A stretch of 41,967 nucleotides of DNA, from NCBI GenBank assembly GCA_021812165.1, contig JAKAOO010000004.1:1-41967 (forward strand). The letters are read 5' to 3'. Below the pieces are notes generated by a model. The model did not search any database. It was not told the origin of the DNA and was given only the letters and a program-made list of their open reading frames with translations. Shown in pieces: positions 1-7,568 of the stretch (its first letter is position 1; each line of letters starts with the position of its first letter). This DNA comes from Pseudomonadota bacterium. GTDB lineage: Bacteria; Pseudomonadota; Alphaproteobacteria; ATCC43930; CGMCC-115725. The position numbers and the translations under genes were made by a program.

Positions 1-540
1 GCGGTCGAATTTTCTTCTCTCAGCAAGACCTATTCGATGGCGGGCTGGCGCATCGGCTTCGCGGTCGGAAACCGGCGCCTCATCGCGGCCCTGACGCGGG
101 TCAAATCCTATCTCGACTACGGCGCGTTTACGCCGGTCCAGGTGGCCGCGACCGCCGCGCTCAACGGCCCTCAGGATTGCATCCGCGAAATCCGCGAGCG
201 CTATCGCGGGCGGCGCGACACGCTCATCGATGGCCTCAAGCAAGCGGGCTGGACGGTGCCGCCCCCCAAAGCGACGATGTTTGCCTGGGCGCCCGTTCCC
301 GCGGAATATCGCGAGATCGGGAGCCTTGCCTTCTCGAAGCTTCTTTTGGAGCGGGCGAACGTCGCCGTCTCTCCGGGCGTCGGTTTTGGCGAGCATGGGG
401 AGGGGTTTGTCCGCATCGCGCTTGTCGAGAACCGCCAGCGCCTGCGCCAAGCGACCCGCAACATCAAGGCCTTCCTGTCGGGGAGAAACATGGGCCTGCA
501 ACGCGAACAAGCCGCGCCCGATCTCGCCGCCGCGTCCTGA
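1..540 (+). CDS. Class I/II PLP aminotransferase, C-terminal part (5' end outside window)
   Basis: The reading frame is open from base 1, so only the last 179 codons are present. SLSKTYSMAGWRIGF holds the pyridoxal-phosphate lysine and the following arginine region of fold-type I aminotransferases, and it resembles the AlaC / LL-diaminopimelate aminotransferase branch (SLSKxYxMxGWRxGF). The C-terminal domain contains a GFGEHGEGFVRIAL stretch that carries the substrate-carboxylate arginine. The likely reaction is transamination between glutamate or alanine and a 2-oxo acid; the substrate cannot be fixed from half a protein. It ends 38 bp before the E1 alpha gene on the same strand, so co-transcription is plausible and would link pyruvate formation to pyruvate oxidation. 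That link is inference. Confidence 0.85.
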   Translation, partial: AVEFSSLSKTYSMAGWRIGFAVGNRRLIAALTRVKSYLDYGAFTPVQVAATAALNGPQDCIREIRERYRGRRDTLIDGLKQAGWTVPPPKATMFAWAPVPAEYREIGSLAFSKLLLERANVAVSPGVGFGEHGEGFVRIALVENRQRLRQATRNIKAFLSGRNMGLQREQAAPDLAAAS

Positions 541-578
541 AAAAAGCTGGCGGCACGGCTCACTAGGGAGGGAAGGAC

Positions 579-1547
579 ATGCTGCAACTCAGCCGAGACC
601 AGTTGATCCTCGCCTATACGCGGATGCGCACGATCCGCGTGTTCGAGGAGCGCGTCCACGCCGAGTTCGGCGGCGGCGCCATCCCCGGCTTTGTCCATCT
701 TTATGCCGGCGAGGAGGCGTCCGCGGTCGGCGTCTGCCTCAATCTCGAAATGAAGGACAAGATCGCGAGCACGCATCGCGGCCACGGCCACTGCATCGCC
801 AAAGGCTGCGACGTGAAGGCGATGATGAAGGAGATCTACGGCCGCCGCGACGGGCTTTGCGGCGGCAAGGGCGGCTCGATGCACATCGCCGACTTGTCGA
901 AAGGGATGATGGGGGCGAACGGCATCGTCGGCGGCGGCCCGCCGCTCGTCTGCGGCGCCGCGCTCGCGGCCAAGACCCTCAAAACCGGCGCCGTCGCGGT
1001 CGCTTTTGTCGGCGACGGCGGTTCGAACCAGGGGACGACGCTCGAATCCTATAATCTCGCGCGGGTCTGGAACCTGCCGGCGATTTTCGTCGTCGAAGAC
1101 AACGGCTATGCCGAGACGACGGCGAGCGCCTGGTCGGTTGGCGGGAGCCAGGTGAAGCGGGCCGAAGCCTTCGGCATGCCCGGCGTCACGGTCGAGGGCG
1201 AGGACTTTTTCGCGGTCTCAGACGCCGCCGAGGAGGCGATCCGGCGCGCCCGAGACGGCAACGGCCCGAGCCTCATCCATCTGACGCTGCCGCGCTATTT
1301 CGGCCATTTCGAGGGCGACGCGATGACCTACCGCGGCGAGGGCGAAATCGATTCTCTGCGCCGCGACCGCGATTGCCTCAAGGGTTTCCGCACGCGGGTG
1401 ACGGAAACGGGGCTTCTGGAAGAGGGGCAGCTCGACGGCATCGACGGCGAAGTCGCCGCCCTCATCGACGAGGCGGTCGAGGAGGCGAGGCGGGCGCCGC
1501 CTCCGCGCCGGGACGATCTCTTGACCGACGTCTACGTCTCTTATTGA
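579..1547 (+). CDS. Thiamine-diphosphate dehydrogenase E1 component, alpha subunit (pyruvate/acetoin type)
   Basis: A 322-residue protein, the normal length for E1 alpha of pyruvate or acetoin dehydrogenase. The ThDP/Mg motif is clear: GDGGSNQG at about residues 145-152, followed by EDNGY at 173-177, and the phosphorylation-loop equivalent STHRGHGH at 64-71. The stretch KGMMGANGIVGGG resembles the acetoin-dehydrogenase (AcoA) branch more than mitochondrial PDH. The ATG follows a GGGAGGGAAGG ribosome site. The beta subunit begins 13 bp downstream. With E2 and E3 the alpha2beta2 enzyme would decarboxylate a 2-oxo acid or acetoin and acylate lipoyl groups. No E2 or E3 gene lies in the window, so the substrate is uncertain. 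Confidence 0.9.
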   Translation: MLQLSRDQLILAYTRMRTIRVFEERVHAEFGGGAIPGFVHLYAGEEASAVGVCLNLEMKDKIASTHRGHGHCIAKGCDVKAMMKEIYGRRDGLCGGKGGSMHIADLSKGMMGANGIVGGGPPLVCGAALAAKTLKTGAVAVAFVGDGGSNQGTTLESYNLARVWNLPAIFVVEDNGYAETTASAWSVGGSQVKRAEAFGMPGVTVEGEDFFAVSDAAEEAIRRARDGNGPSLIHLTLPRYFGHFEGDAMTYRGEGEIDSLRRDRDCLKGFRTRVTETGLLEEGQLDGIDGEVAALIDEAVEEARRAPPPRRDDLLTDVYVSY

Positions 1548-1560
1548 GGAGGGCCGGGCG

Positions 1561-2574
1561 ATGTCGAAAAAATCCTTCCGCGCGGCGGTCAACGAAGCCT
1601 TGGCGCAGGAGATGCGCCGCGATCCGACCGTCATCGTCATGGGCGAGGACAATGCCGGCGGCATGGGCGCGCCGGGCGCGGATGACGCCTGGGGCGGCGT
1701 TCTCGGCGTCACCAAGGGCCTCATGCCCGAATTCGGCCGCGAGCGGGTTCTCGACACCCCGATCAGCGAGAGCGCCTTTATCGGCGCGGCGGTCGGGGCG
1801 GCGGCTTGCGGCCTCCGGCCCGTCGCCGAACTGATGTTTGTCGATTTCCTGGGGGTCTGTTTCGACCAGATCTTCAACCAGGCGGCAAAGTTCCGTTACA
1901 TGTTCGGCGGCAAGGCCACAACCCCTGTCGTCATCCGCACCATGTACGGCGCGGGGCTTCGGGCGGCGAGCCAGCACAGCCAGTGCCTTTATCCGATCTT
2001 CACGCACATCCCGGGTTTGAAGGTCGTCATCCCATCTTCGCCTTACGAAGCGAAGGGCCTCCTCATCGAGGCGATCCGCGACGACGATCCCGTCATCTTC
2101 TTCGAGCACAAGCTCCTCTACGACGAGGAAGAGGAGGTGCCGGACGAGCCGTATCGCATCCCCTTTGGCGAAGCCAATGTGACGCGCGAAGGCGGCGACG
2201 TGACGATCGTCGCCTTGGGACGCATGGTGAAGCTTGCGGGCGAGGTTGCGGACAAGCTCTTGAAAGAAGGGATCGCCGCGACGGTCATCGATCCCCGGAC
2301 GACCTCGCCGCTCGATACCGCGAGCATCCTCGATTCTGTCCGGGAAACGGGGCGTCTCGTCGTCGTCGACGAGGCGAGTCCGCGTTGCAACCTTGCGACC
2401 GACATCGCGGCTTTTGCCACCGAAAACGCATTCGGAGCGCTGAAGGCGCCGATCCGCATGGTGAGCCCGCCGCACACGCCGGTTCCCTTCGCGCCCGAGC
2501 TCGAGGACCTCTACATGCCGGGTGCGAAAGAGATCGAGGCGGCGGTGCGCGCGGTCGCGGACTACGCGCACTGA
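1561..2574 (+). CDS. Thiamine-diphosphate dehydrogenase E1 component, beta subunit (pyruvate/acetoin type)
   Basis: A 337-residue transketolase-like beta subunit that pairs with the preceding alpha subunit. Visible family marks are MGED near residue 27, TPISESAFIG near 67 with the glutamate that activates ThDP, the QHSQ histidine segment near residue 140, and the C-terminal transketolase fold ending in a PHTPVPFAPELED element typical of E1 beta. The ATG lies 13 bp after the alpha stop with GAGGAGGG upstream, so the two are one operon. The absence of lipoyl E2 and dihydrolipoyl dehydrogenase next to it is unusual for an aco or pdh operon. Those partners must be encoded elsewhere or shared. Confidence 0.9.
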   Translation: MSKKSFRAAVNEALAQEMRRDPTVIVMGEDNAGGMGAPGADDAWGGVLGVTKGLMPEFGRERVLDTPISESAFIGAAVGAAACGLRPVAELMFVDFLGVCFDQIFNQAAKFRYMFGGKATTPVVIRTMYGAGLRAASQHSQCLYPIFTHIPGLKVVIPSSPYEAKGLLIEAIRDDDPVIFFEHKLLYDEEEEVPDEPYRIPFGEANVTREGGDVTIVALGRMVKLAGEVADKLLKEGIAATVIDPRTTSPLDTASILDSVRETGRLVVVDEASPRCNLATDIAAFATENAFGALKAPIRMVSPPHTPVPFAPELEDLYMPGAKEIEAAVRAVADYAH

Positions 2575-2649
2575 CGGGCGTGACAACGAGAGCGATCATC
2601 GCACGCGAACGTGGCCTGCCCCTTGGGCAAAGCCTGGTTCCTCGGCCGG

Positions 2650-2853
2650 ATGAAGCGGCGAACATTCTATTGGCTTGGGGGCGCGCTATACATCGTGCTG
2701 CAAATCGATTTCTGGATTGCGCCTTGGCCCTCTCACCTCGCTCTAGCTTCGCTGATCGGGTCCACTGTTCTGACATGGGGATACGTTGTCGACCTCATCG
2801 TTCAACGTCGGTCGGCCATCTGGCGCATGATCCAGCGCCTCAGAGGTCGTTAG
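2650..2853 (+). CDS. Small inner-membrane protein, unknown function
   Basis: A 67-residue protein with a basic start (MKRRTFYWLGG), two hydrophobic segments (about residues 6-24 and 31-50) and a basic C-terminal tail ending RLRGR. A two-helix hairpin with both ends in the cytoplasm fits the charge pattern. An in-frame GTG at 2611 would add 13 residues of no membrane character, so I chose the ATG at 2650, although neither start has a strong ribosome site. It lies 75 bp after the E1 beta stop. I do not recognise a family. It could be a spurious reading frame, but length, hydrophobicity and charge bias look like a genuine small membrane protein. Confidence 0.5.
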   Translation: MKRRTFYWLGGALYIVLQIDFWIAPWPSHLALASLIGSTVLTWGYVVDLIVQRRSAIWRMIQRLRGR

Positions 2854-3002
2854 CATGCTACGGCGTGAGCAGGTTTGACTTCCGCGGGTGGCCCGCCTAT
2901 TTTCGCGCGCAAAGCTCATTCCGCTGTTTGCGGAGGATCCGACACTCCTTCGTCATGGTCGGGCAAAGATCCGTGGGCCTTCAGCCGACGGACGTGCTCC
3001 GT

Positions 3003-3080
3003 GGGCATCCACGCCTTGGGACCGGCTCGATCGGCTGTCGTAGCGCGTGGATGCCCGGATCAAGTCCGGGCATGACGGAG
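3003..3080. repeat. Palindromic intergenic repeat (GGGCATCCACGC / GCGTGGATGCCC type)
   Basis: Twelve-base perfect inverted arms at 3003-3014 and 3045-3056 surround 30 bases. They are followed directly by a smaller hairpin, CCCGGA-TCAAG-TCCGGG, at 3054-3070, and GCATGACGGAG. Elements that read GTGGATGCCCGGATCAAGTC and end in GGCATGAC are scattered widely between genes of alphaproteobacteria. It sits upstream of rpmJ and could form an RNA hairpin in that leader. Confidence 0.6.
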
Positions 3081-3139
3081 TAAGCAAGGTCTCGGGATAG
3101 CGGACCGATGGCATTGAGACTTACGAGGGAAAGCCGAAC

Positions 3140-3265
3140 GTGAAAATTGCCAACTCCTTGAAATCGCTTCGAAAGCGCGACAAGAACTCGAAGCTCGTGC
3201 GGCGCCGCGGCCGGGTTTATCTCATCAATAAGGTCAATCCGCGGTTCAAGGCGCGCCAAGGCTAG
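3140..3265 (+). CDS. rpmJ: Ribosomal protein bL36, zinc-independent type
   Basis: A 41-residue basic protein starting with [23 protein letters not shown], then a [20 protein letters not shown] core and a final G. This matches the alphaproteobacterial bL36 (YkgO-like) family in length and sequence. The protein binds 23S rRNA in the large ribosomal subunit. It contains no cysteine, whereas the classical bL36 carries a zinc ribbon, so it needs no zinc. The GTG follows an ACGAGGGAAAG ribosome site at 3123-3133. It stands alone between two repeat-rich intergenic regions. Confidence 0.95.
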   Translation: MKIANSLKSLRKRDKNSKLVRRRGRVYLINKVNPRFKARQG

Positions 3266-3300
3266 CCGTGGAAGCCGAATGCATCGTTCCTGTCACCGCC

Positions 3301-3409
3301 AGATTGCTTCCCCCCGGAACGGCCCGCCCTTGGCGGACCGGCCGTCCGGGGGTCGCTCGCGATGACACCTTCGGCCGTCATTGCGAGGAGCGGCGCGACG
3401 AAGCAATCT
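3301..3409. repeat. Nested palindromic intergenic repeat (AGATTGCTTC...GAAGCAATCT)
   Basis: Perfect 10-base outer arms (AGATTGCTTC at 3301-3310, GAAGCAATCT at 3400-3409) enclose an inner pair, CCCCCCGGA / TCCGGGGG, and the word GTCATTGCGAGGAGC. The same layout recurs at 25942-26084, and a half copy lies at 28990-29060. These are members of one dispersed palindromic family of about 110-145 bp without coding capacity. The 206 bp between rpmJ and glcD hold nothing else I can identify. Confidence 0.7.
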
Positions 3410-3471
3410 CGGTGAACGCGCCGCGGCAGCGAGCGCTGGGACGGGATCAGTAGAAAAAGGGGACCTCTGCG

Positions 3472-4959
3472 ATGCGGATGCCGGCTCCCGATGCCGCCGT
3501 CTTGCAGCGCCGCTCCGAGATCCTGCGGGCGCTCCAAAAAATCGTGCCCGGCGAAGGGGTCATCGTCTCCGAAGCGGAACGGCGGGCCTATGAAAGCGAC
3601 GGGCTCAGCGCCTATCGCGGACTGCCTCTCGCCGTCGTTCTGCCTTCGAACCTCGAACAAGTGAGAGCCGTTCTGCGCTATTGCCGGGAAGTGGGGGTGA
3701 AGGTCGTCCCGCGCGGCGCCGGCACCTCGCTTTCGGGGGGCGCCTTGCCGCTCTCCGACGGCATCCTCCTCGGCATGAGCAAGTTCAACCGCATCCTCGA
3801 GATCGATCTCGCAAATCGCTGCGTCGTCGCCGAGCCCGGGGTCACCAACCTCGCCATCACGGCCGCGGTCGAAGCGAAGGGCTTTTATTACGCGCCCGAC
3901 CCTTCGAGCCAGATCGCCTGCACGATCGGCGGCAACGTCGCGGAGAATTCGGGCGGCGTGCACTGCCTCAAATACGGGGTCACGACGAACAATCTCCTCG
4001 GCATCGAGATGGTGCTGATGGACGGCGAGGTCGTCCGTCTCGGCGGCAAGCACCTCGATGCGGGAGGCTACGACCTTTTGGGGGTGATGACCGGCTCGGA
4101 AGGGCTTTTGGGGATCGTCACCGAGGTGACGGTGCGCATCCTGCCGAAACCCGAGACGGCGCGCGCCCTCCTCATCGGGTTTCCCGAGATTGCCGCCGCC
4201 GGCGCCGCCGTCGCGGCGATCATCGCGGAGGGGATCGTCCCGGGCGGGATGGAAATGATGGACCGGCCGGCGACGAAAGCGGCCGAGGATTTCGTGCACG
4301 CCGGCTACCCGCTCGATGTCGAAGCGCTCCTCATCGTCGAACTCGACGGCGTTGCGGCCGAGGTCGATCATCTCCTCGGGGTCGTCGAAACAATCGCCCG
4401 CGAGAAGGGCGCCACGACCATCAAAAAAAGCCGCGACGACGCCGAACGCCTCCTTTTCTGGTCCGGGCGCAAGGCCGCCTTTCCCGCGGTCGGGCGCATC
4501 TCTCCCGATTACTACTGTATGGACGGCACGATCCCGCGCGGCCGGCTCGCGCAAGTTTTGACGCGGATCGGCGAACTCTCAAAGCGTCATGGGCTTGCCG
4601 TCGTCAATGTCTTTCATGCGGGCGACGGCAATCTCCATCCGCTCATCCTTTACGACGCCAACAAGGAGGGCGAGATCGAACGCGCCGAGGCCTTCGGCGC
4701 CGATATTCTGCGGCTTTGCGTCGAGGTGGGGGGCGTCTTGACGGGCGAGCACGGGGTCGGGGTCGAAAAACGCGATCTCATGGGGGCGATGTTCGACGAC
4801 AATGATCTCGCCCACCAGGAGCGCCTCAAATGCGCCTTCGACCCCGACGGGCTTTTGAACCCCGGCAAGATGTTCCCCGAGCTTCATCGCTGCGCCGAAC
4901 TCGGCCGCCTTCACGTCCATGCCGGCAAGCTCCCTCATCCCGACCTGCCGCGGTTCTGA
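3472..4959 (+). CDS. glcD: FAD-linked oxidase, glycolate oxidase subunit GlcD type
   Basis: A 495-residue protein of the VAO/PCMH flavoprotein family. The FAD-binding loop RGAGTSLSGG is at residues 81-90. The C-terminal domain shows HAGDGNLHP near residue 382 and GEHGVGVEK near 424, and it ends in the LLNPGKMFPE signature. GlcD oxidises glycolate (or D-lactate in related enzymes) to the 2-oxo acid with membrane electron-transfer partners GlcE and GlcF. Neither partner is next to it here, which is unusual. The start MRMPAPDAAVLQRR matches the usual GlcD beginning and follows AAAAAGGGG. A related D-2-hydroxyacid dehydrogenase is the main alternative. Confidence 0.88.
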   Translation: MRMPAPDAAVLQRRSEILRALQKIVPGEGVIVSEAERRAYESDGLSAYRGLPLAVVLPSNLEQVRAVLRYCREVGVKVVPRGAGTSLSGGALPLSDGILLGMSKFNRILEIDLANRCVVAEPGVTNLAITAAVEAKGFYYAPDPSSQIACTIGGNVAENSGGVHCLKYGVTTNNLLGIEMVLMDGEVVRLGGKHLDAGGYDLLGVMTGSEGLLGIVTEVTVRILPKPETARALLIGFPEIAAAGAAVAAIIAEGIVPGGMEMMDRPATKAAEDFVHAGYPLDVEALLIVELDGVAAEVDHLLGVVETIAREKGATTIKKSRDDAERLLFWSGRKAAFPAVGRISPDYYCMDGTIPRGRLAQVLTRIGELSKRHGLAVVNVFHAGDGNLHPLILYDANKEGEIERAEAFGADILRLCVEVGGVLTGEHGVGVEKRDLMGAMFDDNDLAHQERLKCAFDPDGLLNPGKMFPELHRCAELGRLHVHAGKLPHPDLPRF

Positions 4960-4989
4960 TTTCGTTTCCCGTCTGATGGAGAAAGCAAG

Positions 4990-5391
4990 ATGGCTGAAGC
5001 CGGAAAGAGCGCGTTGTTTGAAAAGGGGCTCGCGATGCGCCGCGCGGTGCTTGGCGCCGAGTATGTCGACCGCTCGATCAGGAGCGCCGACGCCTTTATG
5101 GAGCCTTTCCAGAAGCTCGTCACCGAATGGTGCTGGGGCGAGATCTGGAACCGGCCCGGTCTCGACAGGAAGACCCGAAGCCTTTTGAACCTCGCCATGC
5201 TGACCGCTCTCAACCGGCCGAACGAGGTGAAGCTCCACGTGCGCGGCGCGCTCAATAACGGCGTCACTCCGGCCGAGATGCAGGAGGTGTTTCTGCAGGC
5301 GGCGATCTATTGCGGCGTTCCCGCGGCGCTCGAAAGTTTCCGCGTCGCGTCCGAGATCTTGAAGGAGCCGGCGGAAAAGAAGCCCGCCTGA
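4990..5391 (+). CDS. Carboxymuconolactone decarboxylase family protein
   Basis: A 133-residue protein covering one alpha-helical CMD domain. It contains EWCWGEIWNRPGL at about residues 46-58, KTRSLLNLAML near 62-72 and the histidine element KLHVRGALNNG near 83-93, all as in PcaC-type decarboxylases. PcaC converts 4-carboxymuconolactone to 3-oxoadipate enol-lactone in protocatechuate breakdown. No other pca gene is near, so it may instead be a related decarboxylase of unknown substrate. It lacks the CxxC pair of AhpD-type members. It lies 30 bp after glcD on the same strand, preceded by GGAGAAAGCAAG, and may be co-transcribed. Confidence 0.82.
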   Translation: MAEAGKSALFEKGLAMRRAVLGAEYVDRSIRSADAFMEPFQKLVTEWCWGEIWNRPGLDRKTRSLLNLAMLTALNRPNEVKLHVRGALNNGVTPAEMQEVFLQAAIYCGVPAALESFRVASEILKEPAEKKPA

Positions 5392-5405
5392 CGAGGTTCG
5401 CGGGC

Positions 5406-5443
5406 GCCGCCGGCCTGCCTGCGCCCCGGCGGCCTTGCCTTTT
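5406..5443. terminator. Possible bidirectional terminator hairpin between convergent genes
   Basis: GCCGCCGG (5406-5413) and CCGGCGGC (5426-5433) form a perfect 8-bp GC stem with a 12-base loop, followed by TTGCCTTTTC. It lies 15 bp after the carboxymuconolactone-decarboxylase-like stop and before the convergent cupin stop. The T run is interrupted, so the call is tentative. Confidence 0.4.
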
Positions 5444-5483
5444 CGGGGCGTCCCGCGGCCTCTCGCGCGGGCGCCCTCAGCCC

Positions 5484-5960
5484 TCAGCCCTCGGCATCGA
5501 GGACGCGGCCGCCGGCGGTGACGGGCTTTGCCGCGATCAGCACGAACGCGATGAGGCATGGTTCGCTGCCGCGATTGAACCAGTTGTGAATCGTCCCGCG
5601 CTGAATGACGACGTCTCCGGCTTTCAGATGGACGCTCTCGTCCTCGAGTTCCATGTCGATTTCGCCGGACATCACGACGATGTAATCGATCGAATCGGTG
5701 CGGTGGCGGCGCGGCGCGACCCCGGGTAGGAACTCGATGACGCGAAAGATCGTGCCGTTCGGCAGGGTCGTCGCGACCTTGCGCAGGCCTTCGTCTTCGC
5801 GCCCGTCGTTATCGACCGGAAACCCCGCGGTCGTCCAAACGTTGCACGCGTTTGCCCGGGGCCTCGTCACGAACACGTTCTCGCAGATCTCGTCGATCAG
5901 CACGACCGCGCGGCCCTCCTCGTCGTGTCCCGTGACGATGCGGCGAAGCTTGAGCGCCAT
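5484..5960 (-). CDS. Single-domain cupin protein
   Basis: A 158-residue protein with one cupin barrel in its C-terminal half. Motif 1 is PGVAPRRHRTDSIDYIVVMS with one histidine of the usual two and aspartate in place of the metal glutamate. Motif 2 is GDVVIQRGTIHNWFN, close to the canonical G(X)5PxG(X)2H(X)3N but with R instead of P. The N-terminal half resembles cupin proteins annotated as regulators or as enzymes of aromatic catabolism, but I cannot assign a substrate. The ATG has a perfect GAGGAGG eight bases upstream. It converges with the carboxymuconolactone-decarboxylase-like gene. Confidence 0.8.
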   Translation of the reverse strand: MALKLRRIVTGHDEEGRAVVLIDEICENVFVTRPRANACNVWTTAGFPVDNDGREDEGLRKVATTLPNGTIFRVIEFLPGVAPRRHRTDSIDYIVVMSGEIDMELEDESVHLKAGDVVIQRGTIHNWFNRGSEPCLIAFVLIAAKPVTAGGRVLDAEG

Positions 5961-6122
5961 GAGTGGCCTCCTCGAGTGATTGGCGGAAAGCGCGATCTAT
6001 CCATGAACGCGCGCTCTTTCGCCAGAGGCGGTCACGAGACCCTTGGGCACCGAGGGCGCTCTCTCGCCTTTCTCTCTCGGTAGGCATGAGGATGGCCTCG
6101 GTCCGCGGCTCCTCGCCCGCGC

Positions 6123-6776
6123 TCAAAAGCGACAGCGCAGACCGACAGTCAGATATTGCCAGCCGGGATCGGCGGCTTTGCCGATCCACAGGTTCGAGCG
6201 ATGGTGAAACTGGACGAGAAGCTCGTATCGCGGATGGTTGGGGAGGGCGAAGGTCACCTCGGGCGAGAAATAGTTCAATAAATGTGCGCCATGCGAGCCG
6301 GGCGGCAGATCCGCGGCGTAACTGAAACCGAGGCTGACCGCAATCGACGTGCGCAAGATTCGATTCCACGGAAAACGGATCCAGCGGAAATAGATCGCGA
6401 GCCAGCCTTCATCGGCGTGCATATCGCCGAACCGCTTGGCAACACCGATTTCCGGCTCGATGTTGAGAGCCTGCCAAAGGGTGAGGAGACGCCGGGATAT
6501 GGCCGCGCCGGCGAGCCCCGCGTTACCCCATTTCCAATCCCAGGGCGCCGACGGGCTGTTGTAAAAGATGTCAGCCATAGGCGTCAGAACTTGCGGTCCG
6601 CCAAAGAGCGAGACTGCGCAATTCCCGTTACACGCGGTAAAGAAATGGGCAGTGTGCCAGGTCACCCAACTTGCGGGCGGCGGGGCGCTGGCGGGGCCGG
6701 GCTCGCCGCCGACGGCATCTGCCGGCGAGAGGAGAAATCCGAATATTGCGAGAAGGACGAGGAGCACTCTCTGCAC
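6123..6776 (-). CDS. Outer-membrane beta-barrel protein, possibly PagL-like (acyloxyacyl hydrolase family)
   Basis: The protein begins with a signal peptide: a basic start, then VLLVLLAIFGFLLSPADAVG, with cleavage likely after ADA. It continues as alternating amphipathic strands rich in W, Y and F and ends in ...LTVGLRCRF, a terminal phenylalanine suited to BAM-dependent barrel insertion. Near the C-terminus, LVQFHHRSNLWIG resembles the His-x-Ser-Asn active-site region of PagL-type lipid A 3-O-deacylases, so a lipid A-modifying role is possible but unproven. I chose the GTG at 6776 because it starts the signal peptide. A TTG at 6947 would add 57 residues without signal character. Confidence 0.6.
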   Translation of the reverse strand: MQRVLLVLLAIFGFLLSPADAVGGEPGPASAPPPASWVTWHTAHFFTACNGNCAVSLFGGPQVLTPMADIFYNSPSAPWDWKWGNAGLAGAAISRRLLTLWQALNIEPEIGVAKRFGDMHADEGWLAIYFRWIRFPWNRILRTSIAVSLGFSYAADLPPGSHGAHLLNYFSPEVTFALPNHPRYELLVQFHHRSNLWIGKAADPGWQYLTVGLRCRF

Positions 6777-6977
6777 TCGCCGCCCCGGCGCTGCACCAAA
6801 AGCGTTCAATCCCTTGCGCCGTCGCGCCGGGCTCGGGGTTGGGCCGCAGAGGCCGACGCCCGCGAATGAATTCACGCCGAAGCCCCGTCCCCCCGCCATT
6901 CCGACACGCCCGGATGGGACGCTATATCGAGACGGTTTGGCTTTCAAGCCGCCTTTCTCGCAAGGCGCGAATTTCTC

Positions 6978-7568
6978 TCAGGCCGCCCGCCGCCGCACGC
7001 CTTTTTCGGTGACGATCACATCCATCGGGATGTCGTGAGGCTGCGGGTAGATGGTCTCGATGGCCGTCATCTCGAAGCCGACGCCGATCGCCAGAGGCTT
7101 GGGCTCCAGCGCGGCGAGGGTGCGGTCGAAATAGCCGCCGCCATTGCCGAGACGAAACGAGGCGCGGTCGAAGCCGACGAGAGGAACGAGCACCGCTTGC
7201 GGGAGCACGATCTCGCGCGCCTGCGGCACCGGAATGTTCCAGATGCCGTCGACGAGCCTCTCGCCCGGGCGCCAGGCCCGGTATTCGAGCGGCCCTTTTA
7301 TGTCGATGACGGCGGGGAGGGCGATGCCGACCCCTTCTTCGACGAGCCGGGCGAGAAGAGGGCGCGGGTCGAACTCGGCGCGAAAGGGCCAATAGGCGCC
7401 GAGGATGCGGGGAGCGATCTCGCGCAGGAGCGCGGTCAAATGGGCCTCGATCGCGCGCCCCAAAGCGCGGCGCTCGGTGGGCGCTATCTTCATGCGCAGC
7501 GCGACGAGCCGTTCCCTTTCCACCCGGCGCCAGGCTTTGAGTTCGGCACCCTCCATCGGCGCGCCCAT
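6978..7568 (-). CDS. 5-formyltetrahydrofolate cyclo-ligase
   Basis: A 196-residue protein of the 5-FCL/YgfA/MTHFS family, which converts 5-formyl-THF to 5,10-methenyl-THF with ATP. The glycine-rich phosphate loop appears as LGNGGGYFDRTL (about residues 141-152), and the C-terminal part PHDIPMDVIVTEKGV is the conserved base- and folate-binding tail. Its ATG shares one base with the stop of formate-THF ligase (TAATG), so translation is coupled. The pair forms a one-carbon unit in which fhs loads formate onto THF and this enzyme returns the storage form 5-formyl-THF to the active pool. Confidence 0.92.
   Translation of the reverse strand: MGAPMEGAELKAWRRVERERLVALRMKIAPTERRALGRAIEAHLTALLREIAPRILGAYWPFRAEFDPRPLLARLVEEGVGIALPAVIDIKGPLEYRAWRPGERLVDGIWNIPVPQAREIVLPQAVLVPLVGFDRASFRLGNGGGYFDRTLAALEPKPLAIGVGFEMTAIETIYPQPHDIPMDVIVTEKGVRRRAA

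Noticed and set aside
3262-4554. 430-codon minus-strand reading frame over glcD
   Set aside because: It is the antisense shadow of a well-conserved gene in high-GC DNA; the protein is Arg/Asp/His-rich without family features.
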